Positions 43,628-52,556 of a stretch of DNA of 64,000 nt are shown piece by piece. Position 1 is the first letter of the stretch, and every line of letters starts with the position of its first letter. The DNA comes from Mechercharimyces sp. CAU 1602 (GTDB lineage: Bacteria; Bacillota; Bacilli; Thermoactinomycetales; JANTPT01): NCBI RefSeq assembly GCF_024753565.1, contig NZ_JANTPT010000003.1, positions 62,001 to 126,000 on the forward strand, read 5' to 3'. Below the pieces are notes generated by a model that saw only the letters and a program-made list of their open reading frames with translations, did no database searches and was not told the origin of the DNA. Both the position numbers and the translations under genes were made by a program.

Positions 43628-45661
43628 ATGAAAATGCGTAGTAAAGGCGATATTATTGCAAATACATACCGAGTCGAAGCATCCTTTCCCTTTGTGAAAG
43701 GAGTGCTGTATTACACCACGACCTTAGCGATGCATGCGGAAGGTAGTGGGGATGAGACTACCTCAACGCGCTTTGTACATGCACTCACAGCATCTGAAGT
43801 GGAGTGGAAAGAAAGCGGAGGAAAGCTGCCTGTACGAGAATCAAAAGCGCTGCTGCCACTTGAGAAAGTTTTCATTGAAGAGGGTGTGTACTACCAAGTA
43901 CTTCAACCCTTTACCGGCACCTTGCTCAGTAAACGGATAGGAGAGGGACATATCCAGTTGGGAGAAGCGACTCATATTGCTCATCAAATTTGTGAGCGAT
44001 TGGTTCGACTGGAGCAAAGCAAACAGTTTGCACTCGTTCATCCGCAAAATATCTTTCTTTTTCCACGGGGTGAACTACGCTTTCTTTACGGCGGGGAATA
44101 TGGGAAAGTTCCTTCTACTTATAAAAAGATTTTGCCTTCCTACTTGCTGATAGCAGAGGAACAGACTCATGGATCAGAGGAAGTAAAAGCGTTGGCCCTC
44201 CTTTTGTACCGTATGATTACAGGCAAGAAACCGGAGGCCGGCGAAGATATTATTTTGCAATTACGGCTAGCCTACTCTGATACTCCCTGGGATTTAGGTG
44301 AGTGGGTGGAGCGCAGTCTGGATCAACGTCGTGTGGCTGAACGTCCTTCGCTAGCGGAGAGTGCGGAAATATTACGGCACTTGAATGCTTCATTATGGGG
44401 TCAAGGGAAGAAAGCGGATTGGGCATCATTTGAGAAAGCTAATCGTACTCCTGCTGAAGGCAGTCAGAGTCGACATGTGAAAAAAGCAACGTTGCCAGAG
44501 GAGAAAGCTGAAGCGCCTAAGAGAGTGGAAAATGCTGAAGAGCGAAATGAAGAGCAGAGCAAAGAAGAGGCCCAGCTTCCGCTTTCGGTGCCCTCATCAC
44601 GGAAAAGGCTTTTTGGCAGAAGTGGGAAGATCGCTGCGTTGGTGGGGGTGGTGGTAACATTTTTGCTGGCGATCGGTCTTTTTCTCTTTCCTGTGGGAGC
44701 AGATGAGAATCTAGATCCCGCAAAGGCAAAGCAGGCATATGAATCCGCACGAAAAGAGTATCAAGATAAGAACGTGGAGCAGGCGATCCAATTTGGTGAA
44801 GAGGCTTATCGTTATGACCCCTCAGAAGAAAAGCATGCCATCTATTTGGCTCGCTTGTATGGCGAAGTGGGGCGAAATCACGATGGGATTGAAACCTTGA
44901 TCGCTACGAAGGAGAAATACGCTGAGGAGTCACCCGCTCTACACCGTGAGATTGCCAAGTTGATGTATCAGGCGAATCGCTTAGAAGATGCGAAGCAGTA
45001 TGTGAAAGAAGCGATCCGGTTAGATGAGAAAAGTGCAGATGCTTTCTACTCTTATAGTAAAATCTTATTTAATACGGGTGAGGTAAAAGAAGCGATTCAA
45101 GCGGTGAACAAGGCGATCCAACTAGATCCGAGCATACCGATCTATCACTATGAAGGGTCAGTCTACTATAATTCTCTGCGAGATACGACAAAAGCACGTC
45201 AGTATGCAGACAAAGCGTTAGAGTTGGACGGTTACAATAAGTTATATTGGTTAGCCAAAGGAAGCGCTGATTTGATGGAGATCGAAATTGTGAAGGCGGA
45301 TAAAAGTATTTCCAACGGTGAAAAAGAAGAGCGAACCAAAGAGTTGGCAAAAAGTGCAGAAGAGAGCTTTGATAAAGCAGAGGATATTGATGGTCTCGAT
45401 GCGAGTGTTCGCTACCATCTCTCTGTGGCTTATGCTTACATGGGTGATTTTAAAGATGCGGAAAAGGCCGCTCGCCGTGCGGTGTTGCGTGAAGGTGAAA
45501 ATCCAGTTTATCACTTACAGTATGCCTATGTGTTAGAGAGACGGGGAGAGAAGAAAGAAGCAGAAGAAGAGTATGAGATTGCGAAAGCGTTAGAAGAAGG
45601 TCATGGTGAACCTATATTGGAGCTTTCGCCAAGTAAACCTGAACCACGACCTTATCGCTAA
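43628..45661 (+). CDS. Pseudokinase-TM-TPR protein, copy 2
   Basis: 677 residues with the same order as copy 1: kinase-like domain lacking HRD and DFG (VHPQNIFLFPRGELRFLYGG is the relevant region, positions about 139-158), charged linker, membrane helix (IAALVGVVVTFLLAIGLFLF) and TPR repeats (EYQDKNVEQAIQFGEEAYRYD; GEVKEAIQAVNKAIQLDPS). ATG 43628 with GGGGG upstream is used; the longer frame overlaps the preceding gene. The TPR half should bind a protein partner outside or inside the membrane. Confidence 0.78.
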   Translation: MKMRSKGDIIANTYRVEASFPFVKGVLYYTTTLAMHAEGSGDETTSTRFVHALTASEVEWKESGGKLPVRESKALLPLEKVFIEEGVYYQVLQPFTGTLLSKRIGEGHIQLGEATHIAHQICERLVRLEQSKQFALVHPQNIFLFPRGELRFLYGGEYGKVPSTYKKILPSYLLIAEEQTHGSEEVKALALLLYRMITGKKPEAGEDIILQLRLAYSDTPWDLGEWVERSLDQRRVAERPSLAESAEILRHLNASLWGQGKKADWASFEKANRTPAEGSQSRHVKKATLPEEKAEAPKRVENAEERNEEQSKEEAQLPLSVPSSRKRLFGRSGKIAALVGVVVTFLLAIGLFLFPVGADENLDPAKAKQAYESARKEYQDKNVEQAIQFGEEAYRYDPSEEKHAIYLARLYGEVGRNHDGIETLIATKEKYAEESPALHREIAKLMYQANRLEDAKQYVKEAIRLDEKSADAFYSYSKILFNTGEVKEAIQAVNKAIQLDPSIPIYHYEGSVYYNSLRDTTKARQYADKALELDGYNKLYWLAKGSADLMEIEIVKADKSISNGEKEERTKELAKSAEESFDKAEDIDGLDASVRYHLSVAYAYMGDFKDAEKAARRAVLREGENPVYHLQYAYVLERRGEKKEAEEEYEIAKALEEGHGEPILELSPSKPEPRPYR

Positions 45662-45715
45662 AAAGCGTTGGGTGAGTTAGTACAGAATCTCTATCTTGTT
45701 AGATTTAAGGAATAG

Positions 45716-45743
45716 AAGAGGAGCACAACGCTGTGCTCCTCTT
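45716..45743. terminator. Bidirectional terminator
   Basis: AAGAGGAGCACA pairs with TGTGCTCCTCTT between the convergent TPR and UMF1 genes. Confidence 0.75.
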
Positions 45744-45763
45744 CGTTACTTCATTTTAACGAT

Positions 45764-47044
45764 TTATGATGATGCATGTGCAATGTTCGCTTCTTGCTGT
45801 CCTTTTTCTTCATTCACTTTGAAGAGCATCAAGATCCCTACGATGAAGAAGAGAGCGAGAGCTAAGATTCCAAAGCGGCTGGAGCCTGTAAGTTGAGCGA
45901 TGATTCCCATGAGGAACGGGCCAAATACCGCTGCTAATTTACCAGAGAGGCTATAGAAGCCGAAGAATTCAGCAGAACGATTGACAGGGATTAAGCGACT
46001 GAAGATCGAGCGGGAGATGGCTTGACTACCGCCTTGTACAACGCCGACCAACATCGCCATCAGATAAAAATGGGCGGCCGTCTGCATAAAGTAACCCAGG
46101 ATGACGATCATCAGGTAGAATGCGAGCGTTCCGATCAAGGTGCGCATCGAACCAAATTTTGTGGCGATTTTTCCGAATAGCAGAGTGAATGGGATGCCAA
46201 TAAATTGGGTGATCAAGAGAGCTAAGATCAGATCATTGGTTCCAATTCCGATTTCACGACCATAGATGGTGGCCATTTTTACTATTGTGTTGATTCCATC
46301 GCTGAAGAACCAGAACGCGATGAGAAATTTGAGCAGCTCAGGGTACTTATTAAGTCCGATAAGAGTGCTTTTCACTTGGCGGAAGCCTTCTACCGCGTAC
46401 GTACGTGCTTTCTTTTTAATTGTATTCTCCCGTTTCTTATCATGAACATGGCGAAATAGAGGAAGGGAGAATGCAACCCACCACACACCGACAGAGGCGA
46501 ATGATAATTGGGTTGCTACCAAGGAATCCGGTAAGAAAAACCACGAAGGGTGTTGAATCATTAATAAGTTGATGGCGAGTAATATTCCCCCACCGAAGTA
46601 GCCAAAGGCGAAACCGCGTGTAGAGACTTCGTCTCGCTTTTTTTCTGGCACGAGATCAGGAAGAAATGCATCATAAAAGACATTGGCTCCGGAAAAGGAG
46701 AGTGTCCCTAGGATAACGAGTAGTGAGGCTAATATCCATTGACCCTCACCTACAAACGCCATCAAGATAGAAGCGATCGCACCCATGTAAATAAAAAAAG
46801 TAAGAAAAGTGCGTTTGGAGCTAGCAGCATCTGCGATTGCTCCTAAAATAGGAGAAAAGAGGACGACGAAAGCGAGAGCGATCGATTGTGTGTAACCCCA
46901 ATAAGCCGTCGCTGTTGTTTTAGATAGATTGCCTGCTGCGATATCGGAATAAAAGATAGGCATAACGGCGGCCATCATCGTCGTGGCAAAAGCAGAGTTT
47001 GCCCAATCGTACATGACCCAAGCGCGTACCGCTTTTTTGTTCAA
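45764..47044 (-). CDS. UMF1-type MFS transporter
   Basis: About 426 residues and 11-12 membrane segments. The N-terminus reads AVRAWVMYDWANSAFATTMM, the signature of the UMF1/Atg22-like family of the major facilitator superfamily, with FSGANVFYDAFLPDLVPE and KRDEVSTRGFAFGYFGGG also typical. Substrate unknown. TTG 47044 fits a GGAAGGAAG site better than ATG 47077. A near-perfect cre site lies upstream, so catabolite control is likely. Confidence 0.85.
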   Translation of the reverse strand: MNKKAVRAWVMYDWANSAFATTMMAAVMPIFYSDIAAGNLSKTTATAYWGYTQSIALAFVVLFSPILGAIADAASSKRTFLTFFIYMGAIASILMAFVGEGQWILASLLVILGTLSFSGANVFYDAFLPDLVPEKKRDEVSTRGFAFGYFGGGILLAINLLMIQHPSWFFLPDSLVATQLSFASVGVWWVAFSLPLFRHVHDKKRENTIKKKARTYAVEGFRQVKSTLIGLNKYPELLKFLIAFWFFSDGINTIVKMATIYGREIGIGTNDLILALLITQFIGIPFTLLFGKIATKFGSMRTLIGTLAFYLMIVILGYFMQTAAHFYLMAMLVGVVQGGSQAISRSIFSRLIPVNRSAEFFGFYSLSGKLAAVFGPFLMGIIAQLTGSSRFGILALALFFIVGILMLFKVNEEKGQQEANIAHASS

Positions 47045-47117
47045 AACATCTCTTCCTTCCATATTATAATTATGCATAAGTACACATTGCTGATACTATC
47101 TTATCATAAAGAGATAG

Positions 47118-47132
47118 AGAAAACGCTTTCAT
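47118..47132 (-). promoter_or_regulatory. cre (CcpA-binding) site candidate
   Basis: The minus strand reads ATGAAAGCGTTTTCT, which fits the degenerate cre consensus WTGAAARCGYTTWNN; it lies about 75 bp upstream of the transporter start. Confidence 0.55.
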
Positions 47133-47430
47133 CTCACTGTAACATCGGAAGTAAACCTTTCCATGAGCATGGCAGGACTTGTTAGCACATACTAAATAGC
47201 ATAAGACCAAGCTGTAAACCATCTGTTCATCCTAATTCGCATTGTGTCAAAGGTTGATGTAAAGGGATTTTTGTGAAATTATTATAAAATAAGCTCTTAA
47301 TTTCCTGCAGATAGCGAAATATTTGTTCCAAAGATGTTTCATTTCGGAAAAAGAAGGGTAATAGCAAGTATGTATGTTTACAGGAATCTGATTATTCCTG
47401 GTCTCATTACTATCCTAAGGAGGGTTTATC
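47133..47430. other. Intergenic region upstream of the amino-acid ABC operon
   Basis: About 300 bp with AT-rich tracts and no gene; a short plus-strand frame from 47334 overlaps the binding-protein gene in another frame and is a shadow. No T-box or riboswitch was recognised. Confidence 0.45.
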
Positions 47431-48243
47431 ATCCGAAAAAAACGTTATTTTTCACTGTTCGTCGTGTTAGTGCTCAGTATGAGTGTGTTAGCGGCGTGTG
47501 GGGAAACAAATTCCGATTCGCAAACCGACACTGGTAAAGAGAAGAGTAACTTACAGCTGCAAGAGGAAGGGAAGCTTACTTATGCGATGAGCGGGCTGTA
47601 CAAGCCTTATAACTTTAGCGAAAATGGTGAGTTAACTGGCTTTGATGTAGAGATTGGAAAAGCGATCGCAAAAGAGATGGGTTTAGAACCTAACCCAGTC
47701 ACCAATCCTTGGGAATCCATTATCGCGGGTTTACAAGGACAAAAATTTGATGCCATTATCGGGAGCATGGGTATCACTGCTAAGCGTGATGAGGTGGTTG
47801 ACTTTACAAACCCTTATTACCGCTCCGGTGCGCAGGTCTTTATCGCTGCAGATAATGATGAGATTAAAAGCGCAAAAGATTTGAAAGGGAAAAAGATTGG
47901 CGTAGTCAAAGCTTCTACATATAAGGATCAAGCTTTGGCATATTCCAAGGACATCGTGGAGTACACGAGTGATCCGGTTGCATTACAAGACCTACCCACA
48001 GGGCGTGTAGATGCTGTCATCACGGATGAAGGAGTAGGCAACTATGCCATTCAAGATGCAGGCTTAGAGGTGAAGCGTGTAGGCGAACCATTATCGCAAG
48101 ATGAGATGGGGATTGCAGTGATAGAAGGAAATACAGAGCTGCAAAAAGAGATTAACAAAGCGTTGCAAGCCATTATTGACAACGGAACGTATGAGAAGAT
48201 CAGTAAAAAATGGTTTGATAAAAATATGTTAGAAGAAAAGTAG
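47431..48243 (+). CDS. Amino-acid ABC transporter substrate-binding lipoprotein, probable ATC start
   Basis: Family 3 solute-binding protein: LTYAMSGLYKPYNFSENGEL, LTGFDVEIGKAIAKEMGLEP and DAIIGSMGITAKRDEVVDFT are characteristic of cystine/polar amino acid binders. The standard start would be GTG 47464, but this yields a truncated leader with no positive charges. Starting at ATC 47431 gives RKKRYFSLFVVLVLSMSVLAAC, a normal lipoprotein signal with lipobox LAAC, and ATC lies 6 bases after a perfect AAGGAGGG. No ATG, GTG or TTG is available between. A rare ATC start or an ATG-to-ATC mutation or error is likely. First gene of the ABC operon. Confidence 0.85.
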   Translation: MRKKRYFSLFVVLVLSMSVLAACGETNSDSQTDTGKEKSNLQLQEEGKLTYAMSGLYKPYNFSENGELTGFDVEIGKAIAKEMGLEPNPVTNPWESIIAGLQGQKFDAIIGSMGITAKRDEVVDFTNPYYRSGAQVFIAADNDEIKSAKDLKGKKIGVVKASTYKDQALAYSKDIVEYTSDPVALQDLPTGRVDAVITDEGVGNYAIQDAGLEVKRVGEPLSQDEMGIAVIEGNTELQKEINKALQAIIDNGTYEKISKKWFDKNMLEEK

Positions 48244-48265
48244 TCGATCATGAGTGCTGTGATGA

Positions 48266-48302
48266 AGGGGTGCAGAGGAAAGGGGTGCACCCCTCTTTTT
48301 AC
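48266..48302 (+). terminator. Intra-operon hairpin with T-run
   Basis: AGGGGTGCA (48266-48274) pairs with TGCACCCCT (48286-48294) and is followed by five T. It lies between the binding-protein and permease genes and probably lets only part of the transcripts continue. Confidence 0.75.
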
Positions 48303-48325
48303 TTCAAATGGGGGAGGTTACCTGC

Positions 48326-49024
48326 GTGGATATTGAGAATATATTGAAGCAATTTAATCAGATGGGAGAGATTGCAGTAAAAACAGTGGGGCAATTTTCT
48401 GAGGCTGCCCTCATCACTGTTGAGATCACTTTTTTCTCGCTTTTGTTCGCAACCATTCTTGGTTTAGGTGCTGCATTTTTAAAGCTATCCACATTTAAAC
48501 CACTTAATTGGATTGCCAATGTGTATATTACCATTGTTCGTGGAACACCGTTGATTGTACAGGTCTTTATCTTTTATTTTGGGCTTGTCTCTTTTGGTAT
48601 TACGCTCGAGCCATTCTGGGCAGGGGTGTTTGCGCTCGCCCTCCATAATGGTGCCTATATCGCGGAAATTTTTCGTGGTTCTATCCAGTCGATCGATCGG
48701 GGTCAAATGGAAGCAGCGCGTTCACTTGGAATGTCATACCCAAAAGCGATGCAGCGAATTGTGTTGCCACAAGCATTTAAGCGTTCTATTCCTCCGATCG
48801 CTAATCAGTTTATCATAGGATTAAAGGATTCATCTCTGGTTGCATATATCGGAGTGCAGGAATTGTGGGGTCAAGGATTATCAGAAGCGGCAAGCAACTT
48901 TATGCAGTTTCAAACGTATGCGGTGAACGGATTATATTATCTGGCGCTCGTCTTGATCTTTACATTGCTCGTAAACCGTTTGGAAAAACGATTGGATGTC
49001 GATGCAAAGGGGAGTCATACATGA
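48326..49024 (+). CDS. Amino-acid ABC transporter permease
   Basis: 232 residues with five membrane segments and the HisMQ-family signature: [39 protein letters not shown], and the EAA loop [21 protein letters not shown]. It forms the channel as a homodimer. GTG 48326 follows GGGGAGG, whereas the ATG at 48308 lies within that site. The stop overlaps the ATPase start (ATGA). Confidence 0.93.
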   Translation: MDIENILKQFNQMGEIAVKTVGQFSEAALITVEITFFSLLFATILGLGAAFLKLSTFKPLNWIANVYITIVRGTPLIVQVFIFYFGLVSFGITLEPFWAGVFALALHNGAYIAEIFRGSIQSIDRGQMEAARSLGMSYPKAMQRIVLPQAFKRSIPPIANQFIIGLKDSSLVAYIGVQELWGQGLSEAASNFMQFQTYAVNGLYYLALVLIFTLLVNRLEKRLDVDAKGSHT

Positions 49025-49743
49025 TTACAGTCAAAAATCTACACAAATCTTTTGGTCGTCTGCATGTATTAAAAGGCATCGATTTGGAAGTAGCGGAAAG
49101 TGATGTGGTATGCTTGATCGGTGCGAGCGGATCTGGGAAAAGTACACTTTTGCGCTGTCTTAACTTTTTAGAGATTGAAGATAGTGGAGAGATTACGATT
49201 GATGGTGAGTTAGTAGATCCGAAGAAAGATGATCTTAATCTCGTACGACAAAAGGTAGGAATGGTATTTCAACACTTTAATCTTTTTCCCCATAAGAGTG
49301 TAGTCGAAAATGTGATGGAAGCTCCGCTGCAGGTAAAGAAGATGAAAAAAGGAGAAGCGGAGAAGATTGCCCATAAATACTTAGATAAGGTGGGACTAAG
49401 TGATAAGGCGCAGGCGTACCCTTCTCATCTATCCGGTGGTCAAAAGCAACGTGTGGCAATTGCACGGGCATTGGCGATGCAACCGAAAGTGATGCTCTTT
49501 GACGAACCAACGTCCGCTCTTGATCCGGAGTTAGTAGGTGAGGTGCTGGCGACGATGAAAGAGTTAGCGGATGAGGGAATGACGATGGTGGTCGTTACAC
49601 ATGAGATGGGATTTGCGCGTGAAGTGGCAGATCGAGTTGTTTACTTAGATGGTGGAACGATTACGGAAGAGGGTTCACCACAAGAGATTTTTGAATCTCC
49701 GCGCGAGGAACGAACAAAAGAGTTTTTAAGTAAGGTATTGTAA
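49021..49743 (+). CDS. Amino-acid ABC transporter ATP-binding protein (GlnQ-like)
   Basis: 240 residues with Walker [11 protein letters not shown]-loop [10 protein letters not shown], signature [15 protein letters not shown] and Walker [13 protein letters not shown]. It energises uptake through the permease upstream. ATG 49021 overlaps the permease stop; the longer frame from 48865 is a shadow. Confidence 0.96.
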   Translation: MITVKNLHKSFGRLHVLKGIDLEVAESDVVCLIGASGSGKSTLLRCLNFLEIEDSGEITIDGELVDPKKDDLNLVRQKVGMVFQHFNLFPHKSVVENVMEAPLQVKKMKKGEAEKIAHKYLDKVGLSDKAQAYPSHLSGGQKQRVAIARALAMQPKVMLFDEPTSALDPELVGEVLATMKELADEGMTMVVVTHEMGFAREVADRVVYLDGGTITEEGSPQEIFESPREERTKEFLSKVL

Positions 49744-49810
49744 GGAGCATGTTAGCGATCCGTTCACATAGGATGGGTAGAGGGATCGTATTTATAATAA
49801 GAGATGATAG

Positions 49811-49845
49811 ATATCCACGGCGAGATGAGATCTTGCCGTGGATAT
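49811..49845 (+). terminator. Stem-loop after the ABC operon
   Basis: ATATCCACGGC pairs perfectly with GCCGTGGATAT across a 13-base loop; no T-run follows. Confidence 0.5.
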
Positions 49846-49850
49846 GAAAA

Positions 49851-49864
49851 TGAAAGCGTTAACA
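49851..49864 (+). promoter_or_regulatory. Perfect cre (CcpA-binding) site
   Basis: TGAAAGCGTTAACA matches the classical consensus TGWNANCGNTNWCA at all positions. It lies about 127 bp upstream of the Yip1-like gene and just after the ABC-operon hairpin. Confidence 0.65.
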
Positions 49865-49990
49865 GTAATGGCTAAGATGAATGAGAGTAGGGAAAGAGGT
49901 TGCTCCTTTCCAAGGGATTAGATACAATATTTAGAGAAGAAACCAAAAGTTAAATACGATTGATAAAAAGAAAAGAGTGGGGGCTGTATA

Positions 49991-50698
49991 GTGGAGACTG
50001 AAACCATGCAGACAGAAAAGAAGCCGTCTATTTTAGGGATGATTATGAGCCCGGGAGAACAATTTGCGCGGATCAAAGAAAATCCGCGTTTTTGGGGTGC
50101 GTTGATCACAGTTACTTTATTAAATACTCTATTGATAACGTTAAGTATGTTTTTGATTGTTGGTACCCCGGAAGGGCAAGAAGAAATGATGAGTCAGGTG
50201 AATGGGCAGGAAGTAAGTGATGCCATGCTGGAGGGTATGAAGTGGATGATGGTAGGGGTTGGGGCGCTGGGAATGTTGTTTGTTTATCCTATCGTCATCC
50301 TGCTGACCACCTTACTTCATTGGTTTCTCATGCGTATGGTTAATAGCGATATTACTTACAGACAAACTTTATCCGTTAACAGTTATGCGATGGTGATTAG
50401 CTTATTAGGTTCTACTTTATTAGTGGTGACGATCGCTACCGGTATTTATCAGCCTCTGCTTGACGAGATTTCTACCTATCCTACTAGTTTAGCTAGTATG
50501 GTAGAAACAGAGAGTGCTGTTGTGGGTGCGTTACTCAGCACCATTGAGATTTTTACAATATGGCAGTTGATCTTAACAGCGATGGGTTTATCAATCGTAG
50601 GTAGTGTATCACGAGGGAAAGGTTGGACTGTAGCTCTGGTCGTATTTTCGCTGGGCGTACTATTAAATGTTGTTGGGGCAATGATCGGAATGGCGTAA
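49991..50698 (+). CDS. Yip1-family membrane protein
   Basis: 235 residues with five membrane segments. The N-terminus reads KPSILGMIMSPGEQFARIKENP, the typical Yip1 start, followed by FWGALITVTLLNTLLIT and LLHWFLMRMVNSDITYRQTL. Many Bacillales place such a gene before macA/macB-like genes. GTG 49991 has only a weak upstream site; ATG 50006 is an alternative. Probably in one operon with the efflux genes that follow 44 bp later. Confidence 0.8.
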   Translation: METETMQTEKKPSILGMIMSPGEQFARIKENPRFWGALITVTLLNTLLITLSMFLIVGTPEGQEEMMSQVNGQEVSDAMLEGMKWMMVGVGALGMLFVYPIVILLTTLLHWFLMRMVNSDITYRQTLSVNSYAMVISLLGSTLLVVTIATGIYQPLLDEISTYPTSLASMVETESAVVGALLSTIEIFTIWQLILTAMGLSIVGSVSRGKGWTVALVVFSLGVLLNVVGAMIGMA

Positions 50699-50742
50699 GA
50701 GCTTAGCCTGAATCGTAACATAAGTCATCGGGGGAGCAGATA

Positions 50743-51837
50743 ATGAAAAATAAGAAGATATGGATCGGGATAGGAGTCGTACTTCTCATCGGAGTGATGG
50801 TTACGTTAGCTGTGTTAAAGAATAAGGGTGATGTAATTACAGCAAAGACGACGAAGCTGTCTCCAGACACCATGAGTGAGACCATTATGGCTTCGGGTAC
50901 ATTAGCTTCGGATAAACAACAGACCGTCTATTTGGAGCCGGAGCGTGGCAGTGTGAAGAAGATTGAGGTTAAGGCGGGCGACAAGGTGAAGAAGGGCGAC
51001 CCCCTTGTAAAGTATGAGAACCCAGCTCTTGCAGCCGAGCGCAAGCAGGCAGAACTGGGATTGGAACGGGTGAAGGTGCAGCGTTCCAATCTATATGCGG
51101 CTTTAGAGGAAGCGAAAAAGCAGACGGAAGAAGAGGCAGCGCTCAGTGGGGCGACGGGTCAGAGTACGGACCAGATCGAGCGAGAGCTAAAACTTGTTAA
51201 TGTGGAAGTTAAACAGATGGAAGACTCATTGCAACAGGTGAAAAATCAGCAAGCCAAATTGGCTGTTACAAGTGAGCAGGCAGGTGTCGTTGTGTCTGTC
51301 CATTCGATAGCTTCAGCGGCTAATACGGCTTCTCCACTCGTGGTTGTCGCTGATTTAGAGAAGTTAAAAGTGGAGGCTCAGATATCAGAACTAGAAGCGA
51401 TTAAGGTGAAAGAGAAGCAGCGTGCTACCATTCAGTCCGATGCACTACCAGGAGAGGAATGGGGAGGGACGGTGACTCTGGTAGGATTAACCCCAGAGAG
51501 TAAGAGTGCGGTGGGGGAAGGATCCAGTCAAGTGGAGTATCCAGTTGAGATTAAGTTAGATGAACCTGTTCCTGCAAAGCTAGGGTCACGCTTGATCGTG
51601 GAAATAGCGACGACAGAAAAAGAAGTGAATACACTTCCAGAAACAGCTGTCCTACAACGCGATGAAAAGCAGGTTGTGTTTGTGGTGAAGGGACAGAGTG
51701 CGATAGAGAAACAAATAGAGATCGGGCTTGCGCAAGAGGGTAAGATCGAAATCATAGATGGAGTAGGAACGGATGAGCAGGTTATCATAGAGCCTCCTGA
51801 GGATCTAAAGTCGGGAACGGAAGTGAAGTCTCCATGA
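50743..51837 (+). CDS. Efflux periplasmic adaptor-like protein (MacA/HlyD type)
   Basis: 364 residues: an N-terminal anchor (about 5-24), a barrel-sandwich region (TMSETIMASGTLASDKQQTV, VKKIEVKAGDKVKKGDPLVK), a coiled-coil hairpin (about 103-170), the second lipoyl half and a beta-barrel domain. With the ABC proteins downstream it forms a MacAB-like exporter for peptides or drugs. ATG 50743 follows GGGGAG. Its stop overlaps the ATPase start. Confidence 0.9.
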   Translation: MKNKKIWIGIGVVLLIGVMVTLAVLKNKGDVITAKTTKLSPDTMSETIMASGTLASDKQQTVYLEPERGSVKKIEVKAGDKVKKGDPLVKYENPALAAERKQAELGLERVKVQRSNLYAALEEAKKQTEEEAALSGATGQSTDQIERELKLVNVEVKQMEDSLQQVKNQQAKLAVTSEQAGVVVSVHSIASAANTASPLVVVADLEKLKVEAQISELEAIKVKEKQRATIQSDALPGEEWGGTVTLVGLTPESKSAVGEGSSQVEYPVEIKLDEPVPAKLGSRLIVEIATTEKEVNTLPETAVLQRDEKQVVFVVKGQSAIEKQIEIGLAQEGKIEIIDGVGTDEQVIIEPPEDLKSGTEVKSP

Positions 51838-52556
51838 TCGTCTTATCCGATATTCACAAAGTATATCGCACGGGCAAGTTAGATGTGCCCGTGCTTTCTG
51901 CCATTAATCTCACGGTGACTGCAGGGGAATATGTAGCGATCATGGGACCTTCGGGATCGGGGAAGTCCACGATGATGAATATCATCGGTTGTCTTGATCG
52001 TCCGACAGAGGGAACGTACCATTTGGATGGGCGTGATGTTTCGCTCGCAACGGATCTTGAATTGGCGCAAACTCGTAACGAGGCGATTGGCTTTGTTTTT
52101 CAGCAGTTTCAATTGTTACCACGGATGAGTGCACTGCAAAATGTAGCGTTGCCACTGGTATATGCAGGGGTGAATAAAAAAGAGCGGAGTAAACGCGCAA
52201 AAGAGGCTCTTATTCGTGTGGGACTGGGAGATCGCATGGATCATCGTCCGATGGAGCTATCTGGAGGTCAACAGCAACGGGTTGCCATTGCACGCGCACT
52301 GGTGAACCAGCCGCTGCTCTTGTTAGCAGATGAACCGACAGGAGCGCTTGATACAGCCTCTGGGGCGATGGTGATGGATCTGTTTGATGAGTTGCATGCA
52401 GAAGGCAAAACCGTTGTCATTATTACGCATGAACGCGAAGTAGCTGAGCGTGCCCATCGCCAGATTCTCTTACGTGATGGACAAGTAGTAGAAGATACTG
52501 GGCGTGCGGACGAGGAACAGGTTGTGCCGCAGTGGAAAGGTGGAGAGGGCCAGTGA
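51834..52556 (+). CDS. MacB-like ABC transporter ATP-binding protein
   Basis: 240 residues with Walker A GPSGSGKST, Q-loop FQQFQLLPRMSA, signature [15 protein letters not shown], Walker B LLLADEPTGALDT and the His switch THERE. It pairs with the permease that overlaps its end (GTGA). ATG 51834 overlaps the adaptor stop. Confidence 0.95.
   Translation: MIVLSDIHKVYRTGKLDVPVLSAINLTVTAGEYVAIMGPSGSGKSTMMNIIGCLDRPTEGTYHLDGRDVSLATDLELAQTRNEAIGFVFQQFQLLPRMSALQNVALPLVYAGVNKKERSKRAKEALIRVGLGDRMDHRPMELSGGQQQRVAIARALVNQPLLLLADEPTGALDTASGAMVMDLFDELHAEGKTVVIITHEREVAERAHRQILLRDGQVVEDTGRADEEQVVPQWKGGEGQ

Noticed and set aside
39945-45661. Calling the pseudokinase-TPR genes type VII secretion EssB
   Set aside because: Only the domain order is similar; no WXG100, EccC or other T7 genes are present in the window.
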